Source: Streptomyces sp. Mut1
GTDB lineage: Bacteria > Actinomycetota > Actinomycetes > Streptomycetales > Streptomycetaceae
Direction of reading: 5' to 3'
NCBI RefSeq assembly: GCF_030719295.1
Contig: NZ_CP120997.1
Location: 6,458,001 to 6,522,000, forward strand
Length of the DNA: 64,000 nucleotides
This document shows, piece by piece, positions 32,943 to 43,066 of the stretch; within the stretch, counting starts at the first letter, position 1, and each line of letters begins with the position of its first letter. The position numbers and the translations under genes were made by a program. Below the pieces are notes generated by a model that saw only the letters and a program-made list of their open reading frames with translations, made no database searches and had not been told where the DNA came from.

Positions 32943-34646
32943 ATGGCACAGCTGACCCGCGCCGCCTATGCGGCGCTCTACGGACCCACCACCGGCGACC
33001 GCATCCGGCTCGCCGACACCGACCTCTGGATCGAGGTCGAGGAGGACCGCTGCTTCGGCGGCGAGGAGGCCGTCTTCGGCGGCGGCAAGTCGATCCGCGA
33101 GTCCATGGGCCAGGCCACCGCCTCGCGCGCCGATGGCGCCCTCGACCTGGTCATCACCAACGTCGTGGTCCTCGACCACTGGGGCGTCGTCAAGACCGAC
33201 ATCGGCATCCGGGCCGGCCGGATCGTCGCCCTCGGCCGATCCGGTAACCCCGACATCGCCGACGGCGTCCACCCGGACCTCGTCATCGGACCCGGCACCG
33301 ACGTCGTCTCCGGCGAGGGCCGCCTCCTCACCGCGGGAGCCGTCGACACCCACGTCCACTTCCTCATGCCGGAGACCCTCCACGAGGCGCTGGCCACCGG
33401 CACCACGACCGCCATCGGCGGCGGCACCGGAGCCACCGAGGGCTCCAAGGCCACCACGGTCACCCCCGGCGCCTGGAACCTCGCGATGATGCACCGGTCC
33501 CTGGACCACGTCCCCCTCAACGTCATGCTGTTCGGCAAGGGCTCCACCGTCGGTGCGGAGGGGCTGCGCGAGGCCGCGCTCGGCGGCGCCGGCGGCTACA
33601 AGGTCCACGAGGACTGGGGCGCCACCCCCGCCGCCATCGACGCCGCCCTCAGGGCCGCCGACGCCTACGGACTCCAGGTCGCACTGCACGGCGACAGCCT
33701 CAACGAGGCCGGCTACGTCGAGGGGACCCTCGACGCGATCGCCGGACGCGGCATCCACGTCTTCCACGCCGAAGGCGCCGGCGGCGGCCACGCACCCGAC
33801 ATCATCACCCTCGCCTCCCACCCCCACATCCTTCCGGCGTCCACCAACCCGACGCTCCCGCACACCGTCAACACGGTCGACGAACACCTCGACATGCTGA
33901 TGGTCTGCCACCACCTCAACCCGCGCGTCCCCGAGGACCTGGCCTTCGCCGAGTCCCGCATCCGCGCCACCACCATCGCGGCCGAGGACATCCTCCACGA
34001 CATCGGAGCCCTCTCCATCACCTCGTCCGACGCCCAGGCGATGGGCCGGATAGGCGAGGTGATCTGCCGCACCTGGCAGGTCGCCCACGTGATGAAGCAG
34101 CGCTTCGGGGACCGCGGCAGCGCCCTGCCCGCCGACAACGAACGGGCCCGCCGCTACGTCGCCAAGTACACGATCTGCCCCGCCGTCGCCCACGGCATCG
34201 ACCACGTCGTCGGCTCCGTCGAACCGGGCAAGCTCGCCGACCTGGTGCTCTGGGACCCCGCGTTCTTCGGCATCCGCCCCGCGGCCGTCATCAAGGGCGG
34301 CATGGTCGTGTACGCGCCCCTCGGCGACGCCAACGCCGCGATCCCCACCACCCAGCCCGTGCTGCTGCGCCCCACGGCCGCCGCCGGAGCCACCGCGCAC
34401 CTCTCCGTCAGCTTCGTCGCCCCGGCCGCGCTGTCCGACGGTCTCGCCGAACGCCTCGGACTCGTACGCGAACTGGTCGCCGTGCGCCCCACCCGCCACC
34501 TCACCAAGGCCGATCTGCCGAACAACACCGCGCTGCCCGCCATCGACGTCGACCCGGAGACCTTCGCCATCCACATCGACGGGGAACCGGTCGAGCCGTC
34601 GCCCGCCACCGAACTGCCGCTGACCCAGCGGTACTCCATGTTCTGA
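32943..34646 (+). CDS. ureC: Urease alpha (catalytic) subunit
   Basis: 567 residues; ATG 32943, with GAGGAGG upstream inside ureB. Nickel-site features are intact: HVHF, the carbamylated Lys220 in YKVHEDWG (equivalent to Klebsiella Lys217), the [15 protein letters not shown] segment, and the flap Cys322 in VCHHLN (Klebsiella Cys319). The end, LTQRYSMF, is typical. All known catalytic residues that I can place are present, so the enzyme should be active once UreFGD load the nickel. Confidence 0.97.
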   Translation: MAQLTRAAYAALYGPTTGDRIRLADTDLWIEVEEDRCFGGEEAVFGGGKSIRESMGQATASRADGALDLVITNVVVLDHWGVVKTDIGIRAGRIVALGRSGNPDIADGVHPDLVIGPGTDVVSGEGRLLTAGAVDTHVHFLMPETLHEALATGTTTAIGGGTGATEGSKATTVTPGAWNLAMMHRSLDHVPLNVMLFGKGSTVGAEGLREAALGGAGGYKVHEDWGATPAAIDAALRAADAYGLQVALHGDSLNEAGYVEGTLDAIAGRGIHVFHAEGAGGGHAPDIITLASHPHILPASTNPTLPHTVNTVDEHLDMLMVCHHLNPRVPEDLAFAESRIRATTIAAEDILHDIGALSITSSDAQAMGRIGEVICRTWQVAHVMKQRFGDRGSALPADNERARRYVAKYTICPAVAHGIDHVVGSVEPGKLADLVLWDPAFFGIRPAAVIKGGMVVYAPLGDANAAIPTTQPVLLRPTAAAGATAHLSVSFVAPAALSDGLAERLGLVRELVAVRPTRHLTKADLPNNTALPAIDVDPETFAIHIDGEPVEPSPATELPLTQRYSMF

Positions 34647-35311
34647 TGGTGTCCCTGGCCTCGCTCCTGCTCGGTGACGGACGGCTCCCGGTCGGCGCGT
34701 ACACCTACAGCGCGGGCCTCGAACCGGCCGTCGCCGCCGGCCTCACCCGCGACCGGATTCCCGCTCTCCTCAGGGCCCGGCTGCACACCACGGCCGTCAC
34801 CGAGGCGGCAGCCGCCGTCCTCGCGCTGCGGGCCGCCGGGCGCGACCCGGCCGACTACGGGCCCGTGCAGGAGGCGCTGACCGCCCGGACGCCCGCCGCC
34901 CCGCAGCGGGAGGCGTCGGCGACGCTCGGCCGGGGCGTGCGCAGGCTGGCCCGCCGGCTCGCCCCGGACCACCCGGCGGTCACCGCGCTCGCGGCCCTGC
35001 CCGCCCGGCCCCTGCGGCCGGTCACGCTCGGCGCCCTCGGAGCCGTACTGAAGGTCACCGAGGAGGAACTGGCGCACGCCGTCGTCTACGACGAGCTCCA
35101 GACCATCGCGTCGGCCGCACTGAAACTCCTGCCCGGCGACCCGCTCGACGCGGTCGCCTGGATCCTCGCCGCCGAACCCGAAGCGGCCCGGGCGGTGACC
35201 ACCGCCCTCGCCGTACGGAGCCCGGACCGACTTCCCGCCCGTACGGCCCCGCTCACCGAACAGTGGGCGCTCGAACACGCACGACGCGAACGGAGACTCT
35301 TCCTTGCCTGA
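34646..35311 (+). CDS. ureF: Urease accessory protein UreF
   Basis: 221 residues; the ATG at 34646 shares a base with the ureC stop. The start [24 protein letters not shown] is characteristic of UreF, which links UreD and UreG in the activation complex and keeps nickel insertion accurate. The rest is helical, including [18 protein letters not shown] and [18 protein letters not shown]. It overlaps ureG by eight bases. Confidence 0.93.
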   Translation: MVSLASLLLGDGRLPVGAYTYSAGLEPAVAAGLTRDRIPALLRARLHTTAVTEAAAAVLALRAAGRDPADYGPVQEALTARTPAAPQREASATLGRGVRRLARRLAPDHPAVTALAALPARPLRPVTLGALGAVLKVTEEELAHAVVYDELQTIASAALKLLPGDPLDAVAWILAAEPEAARAVTTALAVRSPDRLPARTAPLTEQWALEHARRERRLFLA

Positions 35312-36050
35312 CAACTCCCTGCCCGAAAGCGCCACCACCCCCGCACCGCTGAACAACCCCCACTTCCACGAGCCGCTCAACCAGCCGCGCGCCCTGCGCC
35401 TCGGCGTCGCGGGACCGGTCGGCACCGGCAAGAGCTCCATCCTGGCCACCCTGTGCCGCGCGCTCGCCGGCGAACTGTCCATGGCCGTCGTCACCAACGA
35501 CATCTACACCGACGAGGACGCCCGCTTCCTGCGCTCGGCGGGCGTCCTGCCCACCGAACGCATCCGCGCGGTCGAGACCGGAGCCTGCCCGCACACCGCG
35601 ATCCGCGACGACGTCAGCGCCAACCTGGACGCCGTCGAGGATCTGGAGGAGGCGTACGGGCCGCTGGACCTGGTCCTCATCGAGAGCGGCGGCGACAACC
35701 TCACCGCCACCTTCAGCCCGGCCCTCGCCGACGCCCAGCTGTTCTGCATCGATGTCGCGGGCGGCGGCGACGTCGCTCGCAAGGGCGGCCCCGGCATTGC
35801 CGGCGCCGACCTCCTGATCATCAACAAGACGGACCTCGCACCCCATGTGGAGGTGGACGTGGCCGCCATGGTCGCCGACGCCGAGGCGGCCCGCGGCGGG
35901 CTCCCCGTGCTCGCCCTGTCCAGGAAGGACCCGGCCTCCACGGCCGAACTCGCCGACTGGGTACGCTCCCTGCTCGCCCGGCACCGCTCCGGCAGCCATG
36001 TCCCCACCGACCCCGGCCCGATGGCGCCCCACAGCCACAGCCACTCGTGA
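35304..36050 (+). CDS. ureG: Urease accessory GTPase UreG with His-rich ends
   Basis: 248 residues from TTG 35304, with GGAGA a few bases before. The SIMIBI GTPase core shows the P-loop [15 protein letters not shown], the ETGACPH metal motif (Cys-Pro-His), ESGGDNL, and NKTDL. UreG hydrolyses GTP to drive nickel delivery to UreC. An N-terminal extension contains NNPHFHEP, and the C-terminus ends in HSHSHS, both unlike the core family. No ureE gene is present, so these His residues may give a small nickel store. Confidence 0.95.
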   Translation: MPDNSLPESATTPAPLNNPHFHEPLNQPRALRLGVAGPVGTGKSSILATLCRALAGELSMAVVTNDIYTDEDARFLRSAGVLPTERIRAVETGACPHTAIRDDVSANLDAVEDLEEAYGPLDLVLIESGGDNLTATFSPALADAQLFCIDVAGGGDVARKGGPGIAGADLLIINKTDLAPHVEVDVAAMVADAEAARGGLPVLALSRKDPASTAELADWVRSLLARHRSGSHVPTDPGPMAPHSHSHS

Positions 36051-36763
36051 ACGAACCGGTGGTCATCGGCGTCGAGCGCGACGCCACGGGCCGTCATCTG
36101 GCGCGCGAACTGCGGCCCGGCGCGTTCCTCGCCCCGCGCCCGCTGCTGCCGGTGGCCGGCCGGATCCGCGTCGCCCTCGTCGGCACCCGGGCCGGACTGC
36201 TCGCGGGCGACGCACTCGGGCTGCGGATCTCGGTCGGCCCCGGCGCCCGCCTGGAACTCGTCGAACCGGCCGGGCTCGTCGCCTACGACCACCGGGGCGG
36301 CAGCTCCCGCTGGCAGGCCCGGGTGGACGTCGCCGAGGGCGGCGAACTCCTCTGGTGCGGGCTGCCATTCGTGGTGTCCGGCGGGGCGGACGTCGAGCGG
36401 GACATGGACGTCCGGCTGGCCGCCGGGGCCCGGATGCTGTGGCGCGACACCCTGGTCCTCGGCCGCTCGGGCGAACGCGGCGGAAGCGTGCGGGCGACGA
36501 CCCGGGTGACGTACGACGGGCGTGAACTCCTCGTCGAGGACCTCGACCTGACCGACCCCGGATTGCGCGGACTGCCCGGCATCCTGGGCCCCCACCGCGT
36601 CATCGGCGCCGTCACCGCACTCGGCAGGACCCCACCGGGCCCGCCGCACCCCTACCGCACCGACCTGGCGGGCCCGGGGGCGCAGGTCCGGCTGCTGGAC
36701 ACGGTCGTCCCGGCCGTGGACGCGGAACTCACCGCGGTCTGGGAGTCCTGGAGCGGCGGCTGA
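36047..36763 (+). CDS. ureD: Urease accessory protein UreD
   Basis: 238 residues from GTG 36047, overlapping ureG by four bases. Although short, it keeps UreD features: a beta-rich body with [20 protein letters not shown], then [20 protein letters not shown] and [15 protein letters not shown]. UreD scaffolds the UreC-UreF-UreG complex and conducts nickel. The gene order with ureD last is usual in Streptomyces. A 7-bp inverted repeat follows at the junction with the convergent MFS gene. Confidence 0.92.
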   Translation: MNEPVVIGVERDATGRHLARELRPGAFLAPRPLLPVAGRIRVALVGTRAGLLAGDALGLRISVGPGARLELVEPAGLVAYDHRGGSSRWQARVDVAEGGELLWCGLPFVVSGGADVERDMDVRLAAGARMLWRDTLVLGRSGERGGSVRATTRVTYDGRELLVEDLDLTDPGLRGLPGILGPHRVIGAVTALGRTPPGPPHPYRTDLAGPGAQVRLLDTVVPAVDAELTAVWESWSGG

Positions 36764-36770
36764 CACGAGC

Positions 36771-36787
36771 CGCGCCGGCCCGGCGCG
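36771..36787. terminator. Small palindrome between ureD and the convergent MFS gene
   Basis: CGCGCCG (36771-36777) and CGGCGCG (36781-36787) flank a 3-base loop within the 25-base gap. It is a probable bidirectional terminator. Confidence 0.45.
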
Positions 36788-36788
36788 A

Positions 36789-38057
36789 TCAGACTCCGCG
36801 CACCTCGTCCGCGGCTTCCACCCCCGGGCGCTCCGCGATCCGACGGCGGCGGGCGGCGCCCCGCGCCCCCGCCACCGCAGCGGCGCACAGCAGTGCCGGA
36901 GCCGCCGCCAGCGCGAAGCACAGGGCGAGCGGCAGCCGGTCGACCAGCAGACCGACCGCGGCGGTGCCGCCCGCCGACCCGGCGTTGAACGCGGTGTTCA
37001 CCCAGGCGCCCGCCTGGGTGCGCCGGGAGGCGTCCACCGACTCGTCGGCGATCAGATACGCGGTCGTGAGCGCGGGCGCGACGAAGAGCCCGGCGACCGC
37101 GACCAGCGCGACCAGTACGTACAGACGCGGTGACATCCCCGCCGCCAGCAGCGCGGCGCCCAGCGCGGCGGCCACCACCGGCAGCCGCACCCGGCTTGCC
37201 GACCTCCACCGGACCGCCCCGTAGGCCAGCCCGCCGACGGCGCTTCCGGCCGAGAGGGCGGCCAGCACCCAGGACACGGCCGCCGCCCGGTGGAGCCGCT
37301 CGGTGAACGCCACCACCAGCAGATCGAGCGCCCCGAGACAGAGCCCCACGGCCGCCGTCACCAGCACCGCGTGCCGCAGGTCGACGATGCCGCGCAGGCG
37401 CAGCCGGGGCGCGCCCGGTCCGCCGGCCGCGGGCTGCTTCGCGCGCGCCGCGCGGGGCACCGCCGGGGACGTCACCAGCGCCACCGCCCCCACGAACACG
37501 AGCACCGCACCGGCCAGCACACCGGCCGCCGGCACGGTGACCGTCACCACGATCCCGACCAGCAACGGGGCCGTGACGTACATCAGTTCCTCGGCCACCG
37601 CGTCCAGGCTGTACGCGCGCTGCAACAGCTCCCGGTCGGGGACGAGGTCGCTCCACAGCGCCCGCATGACCGGACCGAGCGGCGGAGTGCAGGCACCCGC
37701 CGCCGTGGTGAGCCCGCTCAGGAGCAGTGCCGGGGCACCGGGACTCCAGGTGGCCAGGGCGATCACGGTGAGCAGCGCCGCGTACAGCCCCGCCATGGGC
37801 GGCACGGCCCGGCGCGGTCCGTACCGGTCGATCAGCGCGGCGCGGGCGGGGGAGAGGGTGACGCTCGCGGCCCCGAACAGGGCCATGGCGGCCCCGGCCA
37901 CGGAGTACGCGTGCGTGGCGTCCTTGAGCGCGAGCAGGAGGGAGAGGGGGGCGACGCCGTACGAAAGCCGTCCCAGCAGCGCGGCGGCGAAGGGGCGCGC
38001 GGCATGGGGTGTTCGGAGCACGGCGGCGTAGGAGGGCGTGGGAGAAGACGTGTGCAC
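36789..38057 (-). CDS. MFS transporter, probable efflux pump
   Basis: 422 residues from GTG 38057, which has GAGGA eight bases upstream; the frame is open to 38114 but without a ribosome site. Twelve membrane helices are predicted by eye. The loop between helices 2 and 3 reads SPARAALIDRYGPRRAVPP, and there is a central basic loop (RAARAKQPAAGG). The overall pattern fits the drug:H+ antiporter type of MFS. No substrate can be assigned. The upstream region holds a tiny leader ORF and two hairpins, an arrangement used for ribosome-sensing control of resistance genes. The neighbouring nucleotidyltransferase-like gene lies upstream on the same strand. Confidence 0.85.
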   Translation of the reverse strand: MHTSSPTPSYAAVLRTPHAARPFAAALLGRLSYGVAPLSLLLALKDATHAYSVAGAAMALFGAASVTLSPARAALIDRYGPRRAVPPMAGLYAALLTVIALATWSPGAPALLLSGLTTAAGACTPPLGPVMRALWSDLVPDRELLQRAYSLDAVAEELMYVTAPLLVGIVVTVTVPAAGVLAGAVLVFVGAVALVTSPAVPRAARAKQPAAGGPGAPRLRLRGIVDLRHAVLVTAAVGLCLGALDLLVVAFTERLHRAAAVSWVLAALSAGSAVGGLAYGAVRWRSASRVRLPVVAAALGAALLAAGMSPRLYVLVALVAVAGLFVAPALTTAYLIADESVDASRRTQAGAWVNTAFNAGSAGGTAAVGLLVDRLPLALCFALAAAPALLCAAAVAGARGAARRRRIAERPGVEAADEVRGV

Positions 38058-38075
38058 GACGACATTCCTCGTGAG

Positions 38076-38098
38076 GCAGCGCGGAGACCCGGCGCTGC
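38076..38098 (-). promoter_or_regulatory. Leader hairpin B just upstream of the MFS ribosome site
   Basis: GCAGCGC/GCGCTGC pair (7 bp, 9-base loop), ending six bases before the GAGGA ribosome site. It could mask or expose translation initiation. Confidence 0.4.
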
Positions 38099-38122
38099 GG
38101 GTATGCGGGGACACCGGAGTGC

Positions 38123-38144
38123 CGCACCCGTGACGACGGGTGCG
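38123..38144 (-). promoter_or_regulatory. Leader hairpin A between the uORF and the MFS gene
   Basis: A perfect 9-bp stem (38123-38131 with 38136-38144) with a 4-base loop, 14 bases after the uORF stop codon. Confidence 0.45.
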
Positions 38145-38158
38145 GACGTCTCGGGGTC

Positions 38159-38179
38159 CTACGCACGAGGAAGAGTCAT
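38159..38179 (-). CDS. Six-codon leader uORF (MTLPRA)
   Basis: ATG ACT CTT CCT CGT GCG TAG. A TAGCTT -10 hexamer ends six bases before the ATG, so transcription would begin at the start codon (leaderless). Codons ACT, CTT, CCT and CGT are uncommon in this genome and cluster here, as if the ribosome is meant to move slowly. Two hairpins follow before the MFS gene. Translation is inferred. Confidence 0.4.
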   Translation of the reverse strand: MTLPRA

Positions 38180-38204
38180 GCGGGCAAGCTAGCAGAGCGG
38201 CCGG

Positions 38205-39242
38205 TCAGGTGATGTCCGGGTTGGCCGCCAGGATGTCCTCGGCGACCGCCCACAGCCCGGGCAGGAACCGGATGACCTCCTCGCGCCGCTCCAGGATGTC
38301 CGCGGTGCCGGTGATCCCGGTCAGGTCGGCCACGGCCGCCTCGAACGCGGGCAGGCGCGCGGTGTGCAGCGCCGGGTCGTCCACGGCCAGCACGGTGTGA
38401 CAGCGGGCGAGCGTCGCGACGATCCAGAAGACGGCCTCGCGGTGTTCGCCCCGGTCGATCAGCTCCCGGCTGCCGTCGACCGCGATGGGGCGGGCCCGTT
38501 CGGTGAGGTCGCTGCTGAAGAAGAAGGGCGTGCGCGCCACCGGGACCGTGGCGTCGAACGTCCGCGTCATCTCGCCCACGTGGTGCCGCACCACCTCCGC
38601 GGACACGTCGGCGCAGCCGAGCAGCTCCAGCAGTTCCCGGTACAGCCGCGGCCGCCCGTACGCGGTGAGGACCTCACGGGCGGCCGGGTAGCGCAGTCGG
38701 ACGGTGGGGTTGCGCAGCGCCGCGACGAGCAGGACGTGGGTGGTGACCCCGGTGGGGAACATCCAGGCCGGCACCTGCTCGTGAAAGGGTGCGGTGCCGT
38801 CGAACGCGGCGAGACGTCCCTCGACGCGCCGCCGGGCGTCCAGACACCGCCGCCGGACCCACTCGCGCTCGGCGAAGCGGGGCGAGAGGTCCGCGTACAG
38901 GGCGCGCAGCCCGCCGGTCGGATCGTCGATGACGGTGTCGACGCGGAAACTGCCCGCCAGATGGTACGAGGAGAGGACGGTCTCCGCGTCGCGGAGCTCC
39001 GCCCACGGCACGTAACTGATCTCCAGCAGGGCGCCCCCGTACCGGAGTTTTCCGGGCTTGACGGGCGGGTCCTCGTCCTCCGTGACGACCACGACGTCGA
39101 CGTCCGAGGAGGCCGCCAGCTCGGCGTCGTCCGCCCGGCCGACCGTCGACCCGCTGAAGTACGCCCCCCGGTATCCGGGGACGGAGCGGGCGTGGGCGGC
39201 CACCCAGCGGACCGCGGCGGCGCGTGCCGTTCCGACTCTCAT
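38205..39242 (-). CDS. Nucleotidyltransferase-like protein
   Basis: 345 residues; ATG 39242 is preceded by GAGGAG with good spacing, so I exclude the upstream open frame. The N-terminal part has the polymerase-beta-type signature GSTVGRADDAELAASSDVDVVVV (G-S followed by D-x-D), as in aminoglycoside-type and other small-molecule nucleotidyltransferases. The large C-terminal region is helical and Arg-rich, with no domain I can name. The possible role is transfer of a nucleotide to an antibiotic or to another protein. It lies directly upstream of the MFS leader on the same strand. Confidence 0.72.
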   Translation of the reverse strand: MRVGTARAAAVRWVAAHARSVPGYRGAYFSGSTVGRADDAELAASSDVDVVVVTEDEDPPVKPGKLRYGGALLEISYVPWAELRDAETVLSSYHLAGSFRVDTVIDDPTGGLRALYADLSPRFAEREWVRRRCLDARRRVEGRLAAFDGTAPFHEQVPAWMFPTGVTTHVLLVAALRNPTVRLRYPAAREVLTAYGRPRLYRELLELLGCADVSAEVVRHHVGEMTRTFDATVPVARTPFFFSSDLTERARPIAVDGSRELIDRGEHREAVFWIVATLARCHTVLAVDDPALHTARLPAFEAAVADLTGITGTADILERREEVIRFLPGLWAVAEDILAANPDIT

Positions 39243-39343
39243 GTGCGCGACTCCTCGGGCGGATCCGGACCGTGGCGGCGCGGAGACGCCGCACCGGTCC
39301 GGCGCGCCCGCTCCGTACATGTCGCACCATCACGACGCGGTGG

Positions 39344-40504
39344 TCAAGCCGGGCCGGCCGCGCCCCCGGCCCCCAGCAGCCCCGAGGCGTCGAGCACCTG
39401 ACGGATCGCCCGCCCCGACGCCAGCTCCTCCAGCGCGTGGTTGACCTCGCCCAGCGCGAGGGTGCCGGTGTGCATCTCCTCCACCGGCATCAGGCCCGCC
39501 CGCCACAGGTCCAGGAAGCGGGGGATGTCCCGGCGCGGGACCGCGTCGCCCATGTACGAGCCCAGCAGGGACTTGCCCTCGCCCGCGAAGGCCAGGGCCG
39601 GGACCTCCAGCACGCGGTCCGGGGAGGGCAGGCCCACCGAGACGACCTTGCCGCCCCGGGCCACGGCCGTCAGACACGCGGCCATCACCTTCGGGCTGCC
39701 CACGGCCTCCACCGCCACCTCCGCCCCGCCGGACGTCAGTTCACGGATCGCGGCGACCGCCTCGTCGGGGGCGTACGCGTGCGTCGCGCCGAGGCGCAGC
39801 GCCCGCGCGCGCTTCTCCGGGACCGGGTCCACGGCGATGACCGGGTACGCGCCGGCGGCCCGCGCCCCGAGCACCGCCGACAGGCCCACGCCGCCCAGCC
39901 CGTAGACGACCGCCGACTGGCCGGGGCGCAGGGCGGCCGTGTTGATGACGGCGCCCGCGCCCGTCAGGACCGCGCAGCCGAACATCGAGGCCACGGTGAA
40001 CGGGATGTCGCGGGGGATCGGCACCACGGACTCCTGGGCCACCACCGTGTACGAGGAGAACGCCGAGACGCCCAGCTGGTGGTGGACCGTGGCGCCGGAG
40101 GCGTCGGTCAGGAGGGAGGGGCCGTGCAGCAGGGCGCCGGAGCCGTTCGCCGCGGCGGCCGCCGCGCACAGGGCCGGGCGGCCCGCCGCGCAGTCGGCGC
40201 AGAAGCCGCAGCTCGGCACGAAGACCAGGGCGACGTGGTCACCGGGGGAGATCCGGTGGACGCCGGGGCCGGTCTCCTCGACCACGCCGACCGCCTCGTG
40301 GCCCAGGGCCATCGGCAGCGGCCGGACCCGGTCGCCGTTGACGACCGACAGGTCCGAGTGGCACAGGGAGGCGGCCGCGACCCGGACCAGGACCTCGCCC
40401 TCGCGCGGGGCCGCGAGGGTCAGCTCCTCCACCTCGACCGGGCGGGTCCGCGCGTAGGGGCGGGCCGTTGATATGCCGCGCAGGACCACCGCGCGGGTCT
40501 TCAC
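39344..40504 (-). CDS. Zinc-dependent alcohol dehydrogenase (MDR family)
   Basis: 386 residues from GTG 40504, overlapping the ABM gene by four bases. Catalytic zinc ligands are the Cys in SLCHSD and the G-H-E pair in ALGHEAVG. The structural zinc lobe is CGFCADCAAGRPALC. The NAD(P) site is VVYGLGGVGLSAVLGA, followed by acidic D in VIAVDP, which favours NAD. It is the last gene of the glp-like operon and could oxidise an alcohol intermediate; the substrate is unknown. Confidence 0.9.
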   Translation of the reverse strand: MKTRAVVLRGISTARPYARTRPVEVEELTLAAPREGEVLVRVAAASLCHSDLSVVNGDRVRPLPMALGHEAVGVVEETGPGVHRISPGDHVALVFVPSCGFCADCAAGRPALCAAAAAANGSGALLHGPSLLTDASGATVHHQLGVSAFSSYTVVAQESVVPIPRDIPFTVASMFGCAVLTGAGAVINTAALRPGQSAVVYGLGGVGLSAVLGARAAGAYPVIAVDPVPEKRARALRLGATHAYAPDEAVAAIRELTSGGAEVAVEAVGSPKVMAACLTAVARGGKVVSVGLPSPDRVLEVPALAFAGEGKSLLGSYMGDAVPRRDIPRFLDLWRAGLMPVEEMHTGTLALGEVNHALEELASGRAIRQVLDASGLLGAGGAAGPA

Positions 40505-40803
40505 GCCCTCACCCCGTCGCGCGGTGCGCAGCGCAGCACGTCGCGGCTCTCCAGCAGCGGGACGACCTTGCCGAGCACGATCTCCTGGAAGTGCGGGGTC
40601 GCGCAGTGCGCGGTGAAGTCGGCCTCCGTCGCGTACTCCTCGTAGAGCACGATCGCCCGCGGGTCCTCGGTGCCCTGGTGGACCCGGTAGGCGAGGTTTC
40701 CGGGCTCCTGGCGGGAGGCGGCGGCCATGGTGTCGAGCAGGGGGAGGACGGTGTCCTGCTCGCCGGGCCTCGTTCGGTAGCGGGCTACGACCACGTATGT
40801 CAT
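40501..40803 (-). CDS. Antibiotic biosynthesis monooxygenase (ABM) domain protein
   Basis: 100 residues of ferredoxin-like alpha/beta-barrel type: MTYVVVARYRTRPGEQDTVL at the start, the E-P-G-N-L-A-Y-R-V segment, and Y-E-E-Y-A-T-E-A-D-F-T-A-H. This is the ABM/YgiN-like fold, found in quinol monooxygenases and in many catabolic operons. Seven bases separate it from glpP and its end overlaps the dehydrogenase gene, so it is cotranscribed. No reaction can be assigned. Confidence 0.87.
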   Translation of the reverse strand: MTYVVVARYRTRPGEQDTVLPLLDTMAAASRQEPGNLAYRVHQGTEDPRAIVLYEEYATEADFTAHCATPHFQEIVLGKVVPLLESRDVLRCAPRDGVRA

Positions 40804-40810
40804 GTCGGTA

Positions 40811-41470
40811 CTACTCCTGGGGTGGGGCGGGCCTCTTGAGGGCGGCCGGCGGGACCGGCGGCAGCTGGTCGCGGCGCAGGTGCCAGAGGCGGGGGTCGGA
40901 CGTGGCGGCAGCGGCCGAGCCGAGGGCCAGGGCGAGCGCCACGTCCGCGGGGGTCTCCACGAAGCCCGCGGCCACCGAGGGGGACATCGCGCGCTGTGCC
41001 TGCGCGCTCATCCGGGCGATGATCGGGGCGGGCATGACTTCGACCAGGTCCGGCGCCCCGCGCGAGATCGCGTCCGTGGAGCGGCGCAGATTGGACCGGT
41101 CGGTGACGAACACCTTCATCATGGTCAGCAGGCCGAGCGGGCGGCCCTTCTCTATCAGCGGGAGCCGGGTGCTGACCACGCCGTGCGCGCCCATGTTCTT
41201 GAGGAATTCCAGCGCGCCCCGGTCCTGCGCGAGACCGGGGCTGCTGTCCACGTTCACGAAGACGACCTTCCCCGCCCGGCCCAGCGCCGGCACCACTTGG
41301 GGCAGCTGCCCCACCGCGAACGAGGCGAGGATGCACACCCTGGCCGGTGCGGTCAGGAACTGCCGCAGCGGCTGGGTACCGACGACCGACGCGATGACGG
41401 GCACCTCGGCGAACGCCGAGGTGAGCCGGGGATCGAGCGGAGCGCCGGACCGGGGCGGGGAAGGGGTCAT
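40811..41470 (-). CDS. glpP: GlpP-type glycerol-3-phosphate-responsive antiterminator
   Basis: 219 residues. The TIM-barrel family pattern is clear: VPVIASVVGTQPLRQFL, GKVVFVNVDSSPGLAQD, ALEFLKNMGAHGVVSTRLPLI, DLVEVMPAPIIARM and AAGFVETPADVALAL, following Bacillus GlpP along its length. GlpP binds glycerol-3-phosphate and then the leader RNA of glp genes, preventing termination. This copy lies inside a kinase/GlpD operon. The operon's own leader has a strong intrinsic terminator (47931-47980). About 35 extra C-terminal residues (RDQLPPVPPAALKRP) are not part of the usual fold. Confidence 0.88.
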   Translation of the reverse strand: MTPSPPRSGAPLDPRLTSAFAEVPVIASVVGTQPLRQFLTAPARVCILASFAVGQLPQVVPALGRAGKVVFVNVDSSPGLAQDRGALEFLKNMGAHGVVSTRLPLIEKGRPLGLLTMMKVFVTDRSNLRRSTDAISRGAPDLVEVMPAPIIARMSAQAQRAMSPSVAAGFVETPADVALALALGSAAAATSDPRLWHLRRDQLPPVPPAALKRPAPPQE

Positions 41471-41512
41471 GGCAGGCCCTGACTGGGAAGAGGGTGCGCG
41501 GCTGCTGCTGGG

Positions 41513-43062
<1,550 letters not shown>

Positions 43063-43066
<4 letters not shown>

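Noticed and set aside
32937..32944. TGTGACAT at the ureB/ureC junction, resembling the hydroxyproline operator
   Set aside because: It is made by the ureB stop and ureC start codons and lacks the full palindrome (the first base is not A). Inside the urease operon it has no plausible role for the GntR regulator.
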